A stretch of 61,038 nt of DNA from Dehalococcoidales bacterium (GCA_016926115.1 JAFGPF010000013.1:1-61038); one strand, 5' to 3'. Positions 41,074-49,179 are shown, counted from the stretch's first letter. Notes: a model not told the origin generated them from the sequence alone. Program-made: numbers and translations.

Positions 41074-41092
41074 ATAGCGGAGTATTCAGCCT

Positions 41093-41878
41093 ATGTCCGT
41101 TATCTGTATCACCAATCAGAAAGGCGGCGTCGGCAAGACGACTACGACCGCCGCTTTTGCTCAGGGCCTCAGCGAGCACGGTAAAAGCGTGCTGCTTATA
41201 GACTGGGACCCGCAGGCAAGCCTTACCGTCAGCTTTGGGGTCAATCCGGACAGCCTGCAACTGACCTGCTACGACGTTTTAACGAGCACCATTAAAAGCA
41301 ACGGGCGCGTCTCTATCCCCGAGGTAACTCTAAAGACCGATTTCCCGAATATCGACCTCGTTCCGGCAAATATTGAATTGTCGCAGGCGCAGCTGGACCT
41401 CACCAACGCCCTCACCCGCGAACTCATGCTGAAGGAAATGCTCCAGCCCGTGCGTAAATCTTACGACTATATACTGGTGGACTGCCTGCCCAGCCTGGGA
41501 CTACTCACCATCAACGCCCTCTCCGCCGCCGATAGCGTCCTCATACCTTTACAGGCGGACTTCCTGGCGATGAAGGGTCTGGCGCTGCTGCTGCCCACCA
41601 TCATCAGCGTCCAGGAGAGAATCAATCCGTCCCTGGAAATCCTGGGGATACTCTTCACCATGACCAATACCCGCACCCTGCACAGCCGCGAGGTCATCGA
41701 GGTTACCAAGCGGGCTTTCGGTGACCGGATAAGAGTCTTCGATACCACCATCCCCATCAGCGTGCGCTTCAAGGAAGCCCCTGCCGCGGGGATGTCCATA
41801 CTGACATACGCCCCGAAGTCCGACGGGGCTGATGCCTATCGACAATTCACGGAAGAGGTGCTGCATGAAAAGAGCTAA
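41093..41878 (+). CDS. parA: ParA/Soj-family ATPase
   Basis: A 261-residue deviant-Walker ATPase without the N-terminal HTH of plasmid type Ia ParA. The Walker A is KGGVGKTTTT, switch regions are LIDWDPQASLTVSFG and YILVDCLPSLGLLTINAL, and the C-terminal helices look normal. It would move or position DNA or another cargo. It is not next to parB, gid or replication genes, unlike chromosomal soj-spo0J. Instead the second gene of its operon is a small RHH-like protein overlapping by 14 nt, as in type Ib or small-partner ParA systems. The promoter is built from octamer repeats. Confidence 0.9.
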   Translation: MSVICITNQKGGVGKTTTTAAFAQGLSEHGKSVLLIDWDPQASLTVSFGVNPDSLQLTCYDVLTSTIKSNGRVSIPEVTLKTDFPNIDLVPANIELSQAQLDLTNALTRELMLKEMLQPVRKSYDYILVDCLPSLGLLTINALSAADSVLIPLQADFLAMKGLALLLPTIISVQERINPSLEILGILFTMTNTRTLHSREVIEVTKRAFGDRIRVFDTTIPISVRFKEAPAAGMSILTYAPKSDGADAYRQFTEEVLHEKS

Positions 41879-42212
41879 GATAACCGAGGAGCTTGCCTAC
41901 GGGACCGCCCTGGACCGCCTCACCGGCGGTGACCGCCCCGCCGCCGTAAAGCCTCCGGAGCCGGCGCGGACCGCCCCGAAAGCCGACTCCCCGAGGTCGG
42001 CGATGATTAAGCTGTCCGTCTTTCTGAACCGGGAAGAAGACGCTTATCTTGAAAACCTGGCATCGACGGCTAAGTTCAGCGGCGGCAAGAAGCTCAGCAA
42101 GACCAAGCTCATCGAAGCCATGGTGCGGGCTTTCCGCGAGACTGACCTCGACGTGCGCGGCGTCAGGGACGACGGCGAACTGCTGAATAGAGTAACTGCG
42201 CAATTGCGCTAA
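41865..42212 (+). CDS. Small DNA-binding-like (ribbon-helix-helix) partner of ParA
   Basis: A 115-residue protein. ATG 41865 is preferred, with GAGGTG 4 nt upstream; an in-frame start 33 nt earlier lies deeper in parA. Residues 1-46 are basic and Pro/Ala-rich. The rest resembles a CopG/RHH or partition-adaptor fold (MIKLSVFLNREEDAYLENLAS ... GGKKLSKTKLIEAMVRAFRETDLDV). It has no ParB nuclease-like domain. The last codons (42195-42212) coincide with an octamer repeat, so the gene both starts behind and ends within the repeat family. The role as centromere-binding protein is inference. Confidence 0.7.
   Translation: MKRAKITEELAYGTALDRLTGGDRPAAVKPPEPARTAPKADSPRSAMIKLSVFLNREEDAYLENLASTAKFSGGKKLSKTKLIEAMVRAFRETDLDVRGVRDDGELLNRVTAQLR
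42195..42209. repeat. Octamer repeat locus b (3' end of the parA-partner gene)
   Basis: ACTGCGCA-ATTGCGC, encoding the last residues before TAA. It contains the palindrome TGCGCAATTGCGC shared with loci a and g. Confidence 0.65.
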
Positions 42213-42278
42213 TCACCGCGCATAAACAACAGGTACAGGGTAAATCGATGATGTATGTCAGTGACGGTGTCAAAAACC

Positions 42279-42899
42279 CTAGGCGGTTTGCAACGCGAGG
42301 TATGATTCCCCAAAAGACCGCAGAAAGTGCCTGTTTTTCCATTCTGTGCGTTCTGGAGGGGTTCTGAACCATGGGCCGGAGAATATATAAGTATACAGTT
42401 CCGGGATGGGGAGGGGGTGGGTGAAACGAAATCTTCTCATCAGCTCGTTATGAGTTAAATACCACGATTCCGGCCTCTCGATTTCACTAAAAGTAACCAC
42501 AGGTTTTACCTTCGGTTCTATCTTTTTCTCTTCTGGCACCGGCACCACGCAGCACCTGATTACCGCCATGTCGATATTATCCGGGTCGTAGCCGGGCCGG
42601 TTACCGCTGAACTGCTCGTTGAATACCTCGATGTCTTCCATCTCCGAGGCGCGGTAGAGCTTCCAGCCCACGACTTCCCGCAACTCGCTGAAGCCCGCGG
42701 TCTGGTAGCAGATAAGCGACTCGTTATCGGCGTCGGTATCCAGCACCACCCCCAGGCAGAACGGCTCCAAGGTGCGGTAGCCGCCATGGTAGTAGAACTC
42801 GATAACCCGCCGCGACCTTATAGCGCCGCAAATAGTCGCCCGGTTCTTTTCAACTTTGGTGGTGATGTTTAAGATATTCCTGATATTCCGCACTCTCAC
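42279..42899 (-). CDS. WYL-like domain protein without HTH
   Basis: A 206-residue protein. Residues about 20-95 resemble a WYL-type ligand-binding Sm-like fold (AIRSRRVIEFYYHGGYRTLEPFCLGVVLD ... VGWKLYRASEMEDIEVFNEQF). There is no DNA-binding domain. The C-terminal half (YLTHNELMRRFRFTHPLPIPELYTY) has no recognised motif. WYL domains often sense nucleotides or nucleic acids in regulators and defence loci. Here it lies between the ParA pair (convergent) and selD (same strand, 64 nt). Confidence 0.6.
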   Translation of the reverse strand: MRVRNIRNILNITTKVEKNRATICGAIRSRRVIEFYYHGGYRTLEPFCLGVVLDTDADNESLICYQTAGFSELREVVGWKLYRASEMEDIEVFNEQFSGNRPGYDPDNIDMAVIRCCVVPVPEEKKIEPKVKPVVTFSEIERPESWYLTHNELMRRFRFTHPLPIPELYTYIFSGPWFRTPPERTEWKNRHFLRSFGESYLALQTA

Positions 42900-42963
42900 A
42901 ACCTCACGCGGTATATAAAAATACTTTAGTCCAGTAGCGGGAATATTTCAAGTCGTACCGTTG

Positions 42964-44013
42964 TTAACTGACCGCTATCTTACCCTTATGCTCCGCCACC
43001 ACCTCCCCTATAATCGCCGCGTCGGCCACGCCCTTCTCCTGCAGCTTCTCCAGCAGCATCCACGCCCTCTCGTGCGGCACGGCAATCAGCAGGCCACCGG
43101 AGGTCTGGGGGTCGTAGAGGATATCCGCCAGGTACGGCGGCACTTCCTCGGATATATCAATCATGCCCTTGCGGAAGTCCCGGTTGCGGTGCAGTCCGCC
43201 GGGAATCATCCCCATCTCGGCGAGCCCCTTCGCCTCGGGGAAAACGGGAACGGCGGCGGAGTCTATCACCATGCCGACTTCCGTCCCTTCGACCATCTCG
43301 GCGGCGTGACCCAGCAGACCGTAGCCGGTAATATCCGTGCAGGCGTGTACGCCCACCTCCTGCATCGCCTCCGCCGCTTCCCGGTTCAGCGCGGTCATGG
43401 ACGCCACGATTTTCGCGATTGACTTCTCGTCCGCCATGCCGCCCTTGATAGCCGTGCTTATAATGCCCGTGCCTAGCGACTTGGTCAGTATCAGGCGGTC
43501 GCCCGCTCTGGCGGTGTTATTGTGAATTACCTTATCGGGGTGAACGGTGCCGGTGACCGCCAGACCGTACTTGAGCTCCGGGTCTTCCACGGTATGCCCG
43601 CCGACCAGTAACACCCCGGCTTCGTGCATCATGTCCATGCCGCCCCGCAGCACCTCTTTCAGGACGGATATATCCATCTCGCCTTGCGGGAAACAAACGA
43701 CGTTCAGCGCCGTCAAAGGCATGCCGCCCATGGCGTACACATCGCTGAGCGAGTTCGCCACGGCTATCCGCCCGAACTGGTACGGGTCGTCGACAATCGG
43801 CGTGAAGAAATCTACCGTCTGCACGATGGCTAGGTCGTCGGTGAGTCTATAGACGCCGGCATCCTCGGCCCGCTCCATGCCCGCGATGAGGTTGGGGTCG
43901 GACTGGAAAGGGAGTCCTTCCAGCGCTCTGGCTAGGTCGCCCGGACCTACCTTGCACGCTCAACCCGACCCGTGAACGGTCTCGGTGAGGCGCCTCTTAG
44001 CCTCGTCAGCCAT
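42964..44013 (-). CDS. selD: Selenide, water dikinase SelD, a selenoprotein (Sec18 encoded by TGA)
   Basis: A 349-residue enzyme that makes selenophosphate from selenide and ATP. A plain ORF search starts it at 43878 and loses the active site. Reading through the TGA at 43960-43962 gives the N-terminus MADEAKRRLTETVHGSG-U-ACKVGPGDLA, exactly the SelD motif with Sec in place of catalytic Cys and the essential Lys at 21. The start ATG 44013 has a strong SD (GGAGGAGGAG). A hairpin lies 10 nt after the TGA (43933-43949), fit for a bacterial SECIS. Downstream features are normal (TDDLAIVQTVDFFTP, GRIAVANSLSDVYAMGG, CTDITGYGLLGHAAEM). It is followed only by the WYL-like gene. Confidence 0.93.
43933..43949 (-). 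promoter_or_regulatory. Candidate bacterial SECIS hairpin in selD
   Basis: On the minus strand TAGGTC-CGGGC-GACCTA: a 6-bp perfect stem and 5-nt loop whose second base is G. The loop starts 17 nt after the UGA, within the 16-37 nt distance known for bacterial SECIS elements. Confidence 0.65.
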
Positions 44014-44032
44014 TCTCTCCTCCTCCCTATCG

Positions 44033-44251
44033 CTACTTTACCGGCGGCGTCAGCGTGAGGCGGTACTCGCCGGAGACCTCTTCCGCCTCGACCGAATAGC
44101 CCTGGCTCTCGGCGAGCCGGGTTACGTTCTCTTTGGAAACGGCGGTCTCCACCAGCACCGACAGCACTTCCTTCGGGTTTTCCTCCATCGCTTTTCGCGT
44201 CTTTACCACCGGTATGGGGCAGGAATAGCCCCGCACGTCAACTTCCGTCAT
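44033..44251 (-). CDS. yedF: TusA/YedF N-terminal-like sulfur (selenium) carrier
   Basis: A 72-residue TusA-fold protein with the carrier Cys in RGYSCPIPVVKTRKAM. The gene begins at ATG 44251, sharing bases with the stop codon of the kinase gene (TAATG), with GGAGGAG upstream. Full YedF has an additional C-terminal domain; here only the TusA-like part is present. Its position between the kinase and selD supports selenium delivery rather than tRNA thiolation. Direct proof is lacking. Confidence 0.85.
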   Translation of the reverse strand: MTEVDVRGYSCPIPVVKTRKAMEENPKEVLSVLVETAVSKENVTRLAESQGYSVEAEEVSGEYRLTLTPPVK

Positions 44252-45141
44252 TATTCTACTCCTCCCGTGGTGCAAACTCCACTACACTCGCATAGATATT
44301 TAGCAAAAACTTCCGGCAAACGGTCAACTACCTGCTTGACCCTGGTTGCCGGAGTCACCGCCGCCGTCTTGCCCGCCATGCGGTTGGCTCTCGCGGCGAT
44401 AACCGCCGCTTCGTGGGGCTTCAGCCCGGCGTTGACGAATGCCGAGACCATGCCGGTGATGGTATCGCCCGTACCGCCGATTGGTTCCATCATGGGGACG
44501 TCCGGCTCGTTTACGGTGCCGATTATCTCGCCTTCCTGCACGATATAGTCGGTAGACCCCTTCACCAGCATCAGTTTCGCGGCGTTTTTATTTTGGTATG
44601 CGGCTTTTATCAGCTCCGGCATCCGCTCCATGTTATTGAAAAGCATGAAACGCACGTAAGCCGGATGGGTGGCATCCGGGTCGGCCAGGAAAGCAGTCTC
44701 GGCGGCGTCAGGCGTAATAACGTCGAAGAACGGGGCTAGTCCCGCCGCCTTGGCGGAATACATCGAAGCCGCGTCGGCAATCAGCACCGGCTTGCGGTCA
44801 CACTTCCCGATTGCTTCGCAGAGTCGCCGCGTTTGGGCCATGTCCGGCAGCCAGTAATGCAGCGCCAGCACCTCCGGCGCCAGTTCCGCCACGTTTTCGA
44901 TGAGGTATTCGTAAATCTCCCGGCTGCCCCTCCCCTGCCCGATGTCCCCCGCCAGCAGCGCCTGCGGCGCTTCCAGCTTCAGGTAGTCGGTAGTCGCCAG
45001 CGCCGCGCTTACCATGGCGCCGGTGCCCTGGGTGCAGGGAATGCGCCGCCCCTCGACGACCAAGCATTCGCCTTCCGGGCTTACCTTCCCGTATGTCAGC
45101 GGCATGTCTTTGATAGGAACAGTACCAGCAATCAGCATCAT
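44251..45141 (-). CDS. Ribokinase-fold kinase (YjeF C-terminal/ThiM-like) in the selenium cluster
   Basis: A 296-residue protein of the ribokinase-like superfamily. The anion-hole/catalytic motif is IGGTGDTITGMVSAFVNAG with GTGD, as in NAD(P)H-hydrate dehydratases and hydroxyethylthiazole kinases, and a preceding ADAASMYSAKAAGL and ITPDAAETAFL region. It ends with a cysteine-rich tail (YLCECSGVCTTGGVE), which is unusual for the fold and could bind metal or selenium. It sits between DUF3343 and the TusA-like gene with 1- and 6-nt spacings. It is not a known step of selenophosphate synthesis, so its job is open. Confidence 0.65.
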   Translation of the reverse strand: MMLIAGTVPIKDMPLTYGKVSPEGECLVVEGRRIPCTQGTGAMVSAALATTDYLKLEAPQALLAGDIGQGRGSREIYEYLIENVAELAPEVLALHYWLPDMAQTRRLCEAIGKCDRKPVLIADAASMYSAKAAGLAPFFDVITPDAAETAFLADPDATHPAYVRFMLFNNMERMPELIKAAYQNKNAAKLMLVKGSTDYIVQEGEIIGTVNEPDVPMMEPIGGTGDTITGMVSAFVNAGLKPHEAAVIAARANRMAGKTAAVTPATRVKQVVDRLPEVFAKYLCECSGVCTTGGVE

Positions 45142-45147
45142 GCCCCT

Positions 45148-45678
45148 TTACCCCCCCTCCCACAGAGACCTGCCCTCTTCCAGCGCCCGGTCCAGCATCA
45201 GCGAACACAGCGTATAGCCTATCTCCGCCGGACGGGGCGCCTTGTCCACCCGCTTGTCCAACAGTTCGGCGTGCATGACGGGTATATCCGGGCAGCCCCC
45301 GCCGGAGGTATTCACTATCTTTCCGCTCTTTTTCTCGTAGGTCAGCTTCATATTAGCCGCCTTGACCATCACCCACTCGCCGAAATCGGTCGTCCGGACG
45401 ATTTCCAGTATCGCGGCGTCGCTGCCTTTCATCGGTCGTATCTCCATGTAGTCGACGTCCCGCTGTTTCAGCAGCCGCTCGATGCCGGGCTGCTCCGCCA
45501 GGTTTATCTCCACGGCAAGGTCGCAGCCCTTGCGCAGTTCGGGCGGCGGCGCCACGAGGCGTACCTGGTAATCTCCCTTTTTCATGACCTTCTCCGCCTT
45601 CATGGCTTCCTGCACCTCGCGGAAGAGTACCAGTCCGCCGCCTTCCAGCGCTTTTTTCTTACGTTTCAGAAATTCCAT
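45148..45678 (-). CDS. DUF3343-containing putative selenium/sulfur carrier
   Basis: A 176-residue protein. Residues about 15-65 match the DUF3343 pattern (LVLFREVQEAMKAEKVMKKGDYQVRLVAPPPELRKGCDLAVEI), whose conserved Cys is a candidate selenium-binding site. The C-terminal extension has another Cys motif (GGGCPDIPVMH) and ends in WEGG. DUF3343 genes are recurrent neighbours of yedE, yedF and selD. This copy is longer than the usual roughly 80-residue form, with an extra domain of unknown role. Confidence 0.75.
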   Translation of the reverse strand: MEFLKRKKKALEGGGLVLFREVQEAMKAEKVMKKGDYQVRLVAPPPELRKGCDLAVEINLAEQPGIERLLKQRDVDYMEIRPMKGSDAAILEIVRTTDFGEWVMVKAANMKLTYEKKSGKIVNTSGGGCPDIPVMHAELLDKRVDKAPRPAEIGYTLCSLMLDRALEEGRSLWEGG

Positions 45679-45687
45679 AAACTCTCC

Positions 45688-46761
45688 TCAGGCTCTGGCA
45701 CGCTCCATCATGAACAGACCGATGACAATGCAGAAAGCCAGCCCGATGATTACCGCCACGGGTCCCCAGGTGCCCGTCCCCGCCGGACTCGAAGCCAGCA
45801 GGAAGTTGTGGGCGACGGCGGCGCCGGCGATATAGCCGAGTACCGTCATTCCGGCGTCGGTATCCCCCTCGCCGGTCAGTATGCAGTTGCGCAGCGGGCA
45901 GCCGCCGATGAGCGTCGCCGCCAGTCCGACTAAAGTCATGCCGAGCAAATTCCAGAGGTGGTTATCGTGCGCCACCGGCTGGTCGGTAAAGCCCCAGTGA
46001 TAGATGCCCCCGGCGCCGAAGTTACCGGCGATGTAGTTCGTCACCAGCGCGGCGATAAAGAAAGCCGCCACCCCGCTGAATAAATACGTATCTTTTACCA
46101 GGAATATATCGCGCCAGGCGCCCACGAAGCACATGCGGGTGCGCTGCGCCAGGAAGCCCACGACTAGCCCCACCACCACGGCTACGGCAATAGGCACGAA
46201 GGCAGCCCCGGGACCGGACTCGCTCTGGAAGATGAATCCGGGCTTGAAGATAGCGAACAGCAGCAGTCCCACCATGACCACCGGTATAATCCAGCCGACG
46301 ATAGGGTGCATTTTAGTAGCGCGCCCGAGGTTGAAACCCTTCTTCAGGAAAAATATCCCGATGAGCACGCCGATGACCAGTCCGACCAGTCCCAGTATCG
46401 CGTTAAGGTCGCCGCCGGCAAGCCGCAGCATCATGCGTATCGGGCACCCCAGGAATACCAGGGCGCCTATCATCACGAAGGCTCCCATGAAGAAGCGTAT
46501 TATCGGCGAAGCCCCGCCGCGGGCGCGGTACTCGCGGAAGGCGAACGACGTAATGAATGCTCCAAGAATAAAACCTATAATTTCCGGCCTGATGTACTGT
46601 ACCACCCCGGCACGGTGCAGTCCGATGGCTCCGGCGATATCGCGGAGAAAACAGGCGACACAGATGCCCATGTTGGCCGGATTTCCCCAGTTGACCATCA
46701 GTGCCCCGAGCACCCCGAAAATCACCCCGCCGACGATTATAAATATCTTCTTTCCACTCAT
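45688..46761 (-). CDS. yedE: YedE/YeeE-type selenium (or thiosulfate-like) membrane transporter
   Basis: A 357-residue membrane protein with about 10 helices. Diagnostic motifs are NMGICVACFLRD, FLGCPIRMMLRLAGGDLNA, QRTRMCFVGAWRD and IGGCPLRNCILTGEGDTDA, all as in the YedE branch linked to selenium metabolism. Paired cysteines on the two inverted halves probably pass the chalcogen ion. It is the first gene of the leftward selenium operon and is divergent from a LysR-type regulator with a 117-nt gap. Confidence 0.92.
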   Translation of the reverse strand: MSGKKIFIIVGGVIFGVLGALMVNWGNPANMGICVACFLRDIAGAIGLHRAGVVQYIRPEIIGFILGAFITSFAFREYRARGGASPIIRFFMGAFVMIGALVFLGCPIRMMLRLAGGDLNAILGLVGLVIGVLIGIFFLKKGFNLGRATKMHPIVGWIIPVVMVGLLLFAIFKPGFIFQSESGPGAAFVPIAVAVVVGLVVGFLAQRTRMCFVGAWRDIFLVKDTYLFSGVAAFFIAALVTNYIAGNFGAGGIYHWGFTDQPVAHDNHLWNLLGMTLVGLAATLIGGCPLRNCILTGEGDTDAGMTVLGYIAGAAVAHNFLLASSPAGTGTWGPVAVIIGLAFCIVIGLFMMERARA

Positions 46762-46825
46762 GTCTGCCTCCTCCCCCTTGATGAATTGCTTTCAATGCCA
46801 TAAAATAGTCTCGGAAGATTATAGC

Positions 46826-46862
46826 ATAAGTTTTTTCTTAATGCAAGATAAATTATTCTTAT
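46826..46862. promoter_or_regulatory. Candidate LysR binding region between yedE and lysR
   Basis: The gap holds ATAAG (46826-46830) mirrored by CTTAT (46858-46862), with CTTAATGCAAG (46837-46847) nested inside. This is a plausible two-site arrangement for the divergent LysR protein. Confidence 0.4.
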
Positions 46863-46878
46863 GATATAGCGGTGAATC

Positions 46879-47790
46879 ATGAATATAGACCACCTGAAGA
46901 CCTTCCAGGAAGTCATCCGGCTGGGCAGCTTCTCCGAGGTAGCCAGGAAGCTGGCTATCAGCCAGCCGGCGGTCTCCTTCCAGATACAGAAGCTGGAACA
47001 TGAACTCGGTATGCGCCTCATCGACCGCACCCAGCGCGCTATTACCCTGACCGCCGCCGGCAAGCGCCTGCTCAAGTTCGCCGAGTCCGTGGAGGCGGAG
47101 CGCGAGAGTCTCCATCACGACCTCGACCACATGCGCGAGGAGGTCTCCGGCGACCTGCTTATCGCTGCCAGCACCATCCCCGGTGAGTTCCTGCTGCCCG
47201 TCCTGCTGGCGGGCTTCAAGCAACGGCACCCCGCCGTGAAAATACAGGTGGACGTCTCGGACTCCATTACCGTTATCAACGGCGTGCGTGACAACACCTA
47301 CGAAGTGGGGTTCTGCGGCATGGCGCCGGAAGGACAGGGCCTGGCTTCTTTCAAGATAGCCAGCGACGAGATTGTCCTCATTGTCTTCCCGGAACACCCC
47401 TTCGCCCGTAAAGGCGAGATATCCCCGGATGACCTGGAAAGTGAACCGTTTATCTTCCGCGAGGCTACCTCCGGCACACAACTGACCCTGGAAGACCGGC
47501 TGTCGCTGGGGGGACTCGATATGAGGAAATGGTCGCCCAACCTCGTCCTGGGGAGCACGCAGGCGGTCGTCTCGGCGGTCGCCGCCGGCGCCGGCATTGC
47601 CTTCGTATCCAACCTGGCTATTAAAAAGAGCCTGACGCTGGGTATGATAAGGCAGGTGGCCGTGCGCGGACTGAAGTTCAACCGGGACTTCTACTGCATC
47701 TACCGGCAGGAGAGAATAGTATCGCGCCTGCTGGAAGGATTTATTAATTTCGTCAGAATTGAGGCAGCGCAAGGTGACAAAGGAGACTGA
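46879..47790 (+). CDS. LysR-family regulator linked to selenium metabolism
   Basis: A 303-residue LTTR. The HTH is MNIDHLKTFQEVIRLGSFSEVARKLAISQPAVSFQIQKLEHELG; the effector-binding domain begins SGDLLIAASTIPGEFLLPVLL. A LysR subgroup closely tied to selenium genes is known, and this protein fits by sequence style and by being divergent from yedE. It likely controls the yedE-DUF3343-kinase-tusA-selD operon. The ligand is unknown. Confidence 0.88.
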   Translation: MNIDHLKTFQEVIRLGSFSEVARKLAISQPAVSFQIQKLEHELGMRLIDRTQRAITLTAAGKRLLKFAESVEAERESLHHDLDHMREEVSGDLLIAASTIPGEFLLPVLLAGFKQRHPAVKIQVDVSDSITVINGVRDNTYEVGFCGMAPEGQGLASFKIASDEIVLIVFPEHPFARKGEISPDDLESEPFIFREATSGTQLTLEDRLSLGGLDMRKWSPNLVLGSTQAVVSAVAAGAGIAFVSNLAIKKSLTLGMIRQVAVRGLKFNRDFYCIYRQERIVSRLLEGFINFVRIEAAQGDKGD

Positions 47791-48505
47791 AGCAAAGGCG
47801 AACATAGAGAGGCTCAAACTTAACGTCAACGGCTACCGGACACATTACCTGAAAGCCGGCGTGGGACCCCCGGTATTACTGGTGCACGGCGGCGCCAGCG
47901 ATTCTCGCGACTGGCTGGATACGATGAACAGGCTCGACCATCGTTTTACCTTCTACGCGCCCGACCTTATCGGGTTCGGTCAGAATGAAAGGAACGAGGT
48001 CGGCTACTACCTTTCCGACTTCTCCGACTTCCTGCTGGGCTTTATCGATACGCTGGGACTGGAAATGCCGGTCCTCGTGGGGCACTCCTTCGGGGCAAGG
48101 GTATGCCTAGATGTCGCCATGCAAAACGGCGAACGCGTCGGTAAGCTGGTCCTCATCGATGCCTCCGGACTGGGCAAAGTATCGCGGTTCGGTACGTCGC
48201 TGCTCACATTCTTCTGGGCGCTGCGCAAGCTGTTCGGCAAGCCCCAGCCTTATCCCAGGTTCCTTGTTAAGGAAGGCGACGATTACAACCACGTCGGCAA
48301 CGATAACCTCGCCAAACTTACCGTGCCCACGCTCCTCGTCTGGAAACGCCTCGACCCTTATATCCCTCTTTCCAACACCCGGCAGGCGGCGGAGGTAATA
48401 CCCGGTGCGCGACTGGAAATAATGCCGGGTTACGGTCATGCCCCGCACCAGCAGAACAGCGAGGTGTTCAATCGCTTACTGCTGGAATTCATCGACGGGG
48501 AATAG
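47774..48505 (+). CDS. Alpha/beta hydrolase
   Basis: A 243-residue hydrolase overlapping the end of the lysR gene. GTG 47774 is chosen because GAGG lies 10 nt upstream; a TTG at 47759 is an alternative. The oxyanion segment is VLLVHGGASDSRDW, the nucleophile elbow is VGHSFGARV, the acid is in WKRLDPYIPL and the His in GYGHAPHQ. The substrate is not predictable. It may be translationally coupled to lysR. An array of three GTTGCGCA octamers follows 3 nt after the stop. Confidence 0.88.
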   Translation: MTKETEAKANIERLKLNVNGYRTHYLKAGVGPPVLLVHGGASDSRDWLDTMNRLDHRFTFYAPDLIGFGQNERNEVGYYLSDFSDFLLGFIDTLGLEMPVLVGHSFGARVCLDVAMQNGERVGKLVLIDASGLGKVSRFGTSLLTFFWALRKLFGKPQPYPRFLVKEGDDYNHVGNDNLAKLTVPTLLVWKRLDPYIPLSNTRQAAEVIPGARLEIMPGYGHAPHQQNSEVFNRLLLEFIDGE

Positions 48506-48508
48506 GCA

Positions 48509-48540
48509 GTTGCGCAGTTGCGCAGTTGCGCAGTAACGCC
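48509..48540. repeat. Octamer repeat locus c, three perfect GTTGCGCA units
   Basis: GTTGCGCA at 48509-48516, 48517-48524 and 48525-48532, followed by the end unit GTAACGCC. It lies between two convergent genes and is the cleanest array of the family. Confidence 0.85.
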
Positions 48541-48546
48541 TGTTTT

Positions 48547-49179
48547 CTAAGCGCTCAGTATGAATACCTGCGTGTTCAAGGGCAGGTTCGTCCTGGTGAA
48601 CGATATCTTGGGACGGGGTTCTATCTGCCCCGTGCCCATTTCCTTGAGGAAACTATCCACCGGGTCAAGCTCGCGTTTCAACGCCGGCGTCTTATAGTGC
48701 ATGGGGATGACCGCCTTCGGCTCTATCTTGCGGATAACCTCGGACGCCATGGCGGCGTTGATGGTGTTCACTCCCCCCACCGGCAGCAGCAGCACATCCA
48801 CGTTGCCCATCTCCTCCACGTGTTCATCACTGAGCACGTGCCCGATGTCCCCCAGATGACACACCGCCACCCCGTCTATTTCCATGAGATAAACGGTATT
48901 CTTCCCCCTCGATTGCCCCTTTACGGAATCATGAAAAGTGGCGATGCCAATAATGAGGACGTTGCTGATTTCATACTCGCCGGGTCCCTGGATAATTCGC
49001 GGTTCCCCGCCGATTCCGTCGATATAGGAATGTGAGGGGTGCTGATGGCTGACCGTGACGATATCGGCGGTCTGCTTCCCCAGGGTGTATCCGATATCCG
49101 GTGGAAACGGGTCGGTGATGATAACGGCCTGATTGCCCTTAAGCCTGAAACAAGAGTGACCTAACCAGGTGATATCCAC
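48547..49179 (-). CDS. Metallo-beta-lactamase fold hydrolase (UPF0173-like)
   Basis: A 210-residue MBL-fold protein. It has WLGHSCFRL near the N-terminus, SHQHPSHS in place of the usual HxHxDH (only part of the ligand set), CHLGDIGH with Asp, and a late IPMHYKT His. The reduced first motif (HQHPSH) resembles the UPF0173 group. The start ATG has no strong SD. It is probably a cytosolic hydrolase of unknown substrate. Confidence 0.85.
   Translation of the reverse strand: MDITWLGHSCFRLKGNQAVIITDPFPPDIGYTLGKQTADIVTVSHQHPSHSYIDGIGGEPRIIQGPGEYEISNVLIIGIATFHDSVKGQSRGKNTVYLMEIDGVAVCHLGDIGHVLSDEHVEEMGNVDVLLLPVGGVNTINAAMASEVIRKIEPKAVIPMHYKTPALKRELDPVDSFLKEMGTGQIEPRPKISFTRTNLPLNTQVFILSA

Noticed and set aside
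43878..43880. selD start at the first ATG after the TGA
   Set aside because: It would delete the catalytic Sec/Lys loop and has no SD. The upstream start with TGA readthrough restores the complete family N-terminus.
45886..45893. A GTTGCGCA octamer inside yedE
   Set aside because: It is a single copy within codons for the conserved GGCPLRNCIL motif, so it is explained by coding constraint and not counted with the repeat family.
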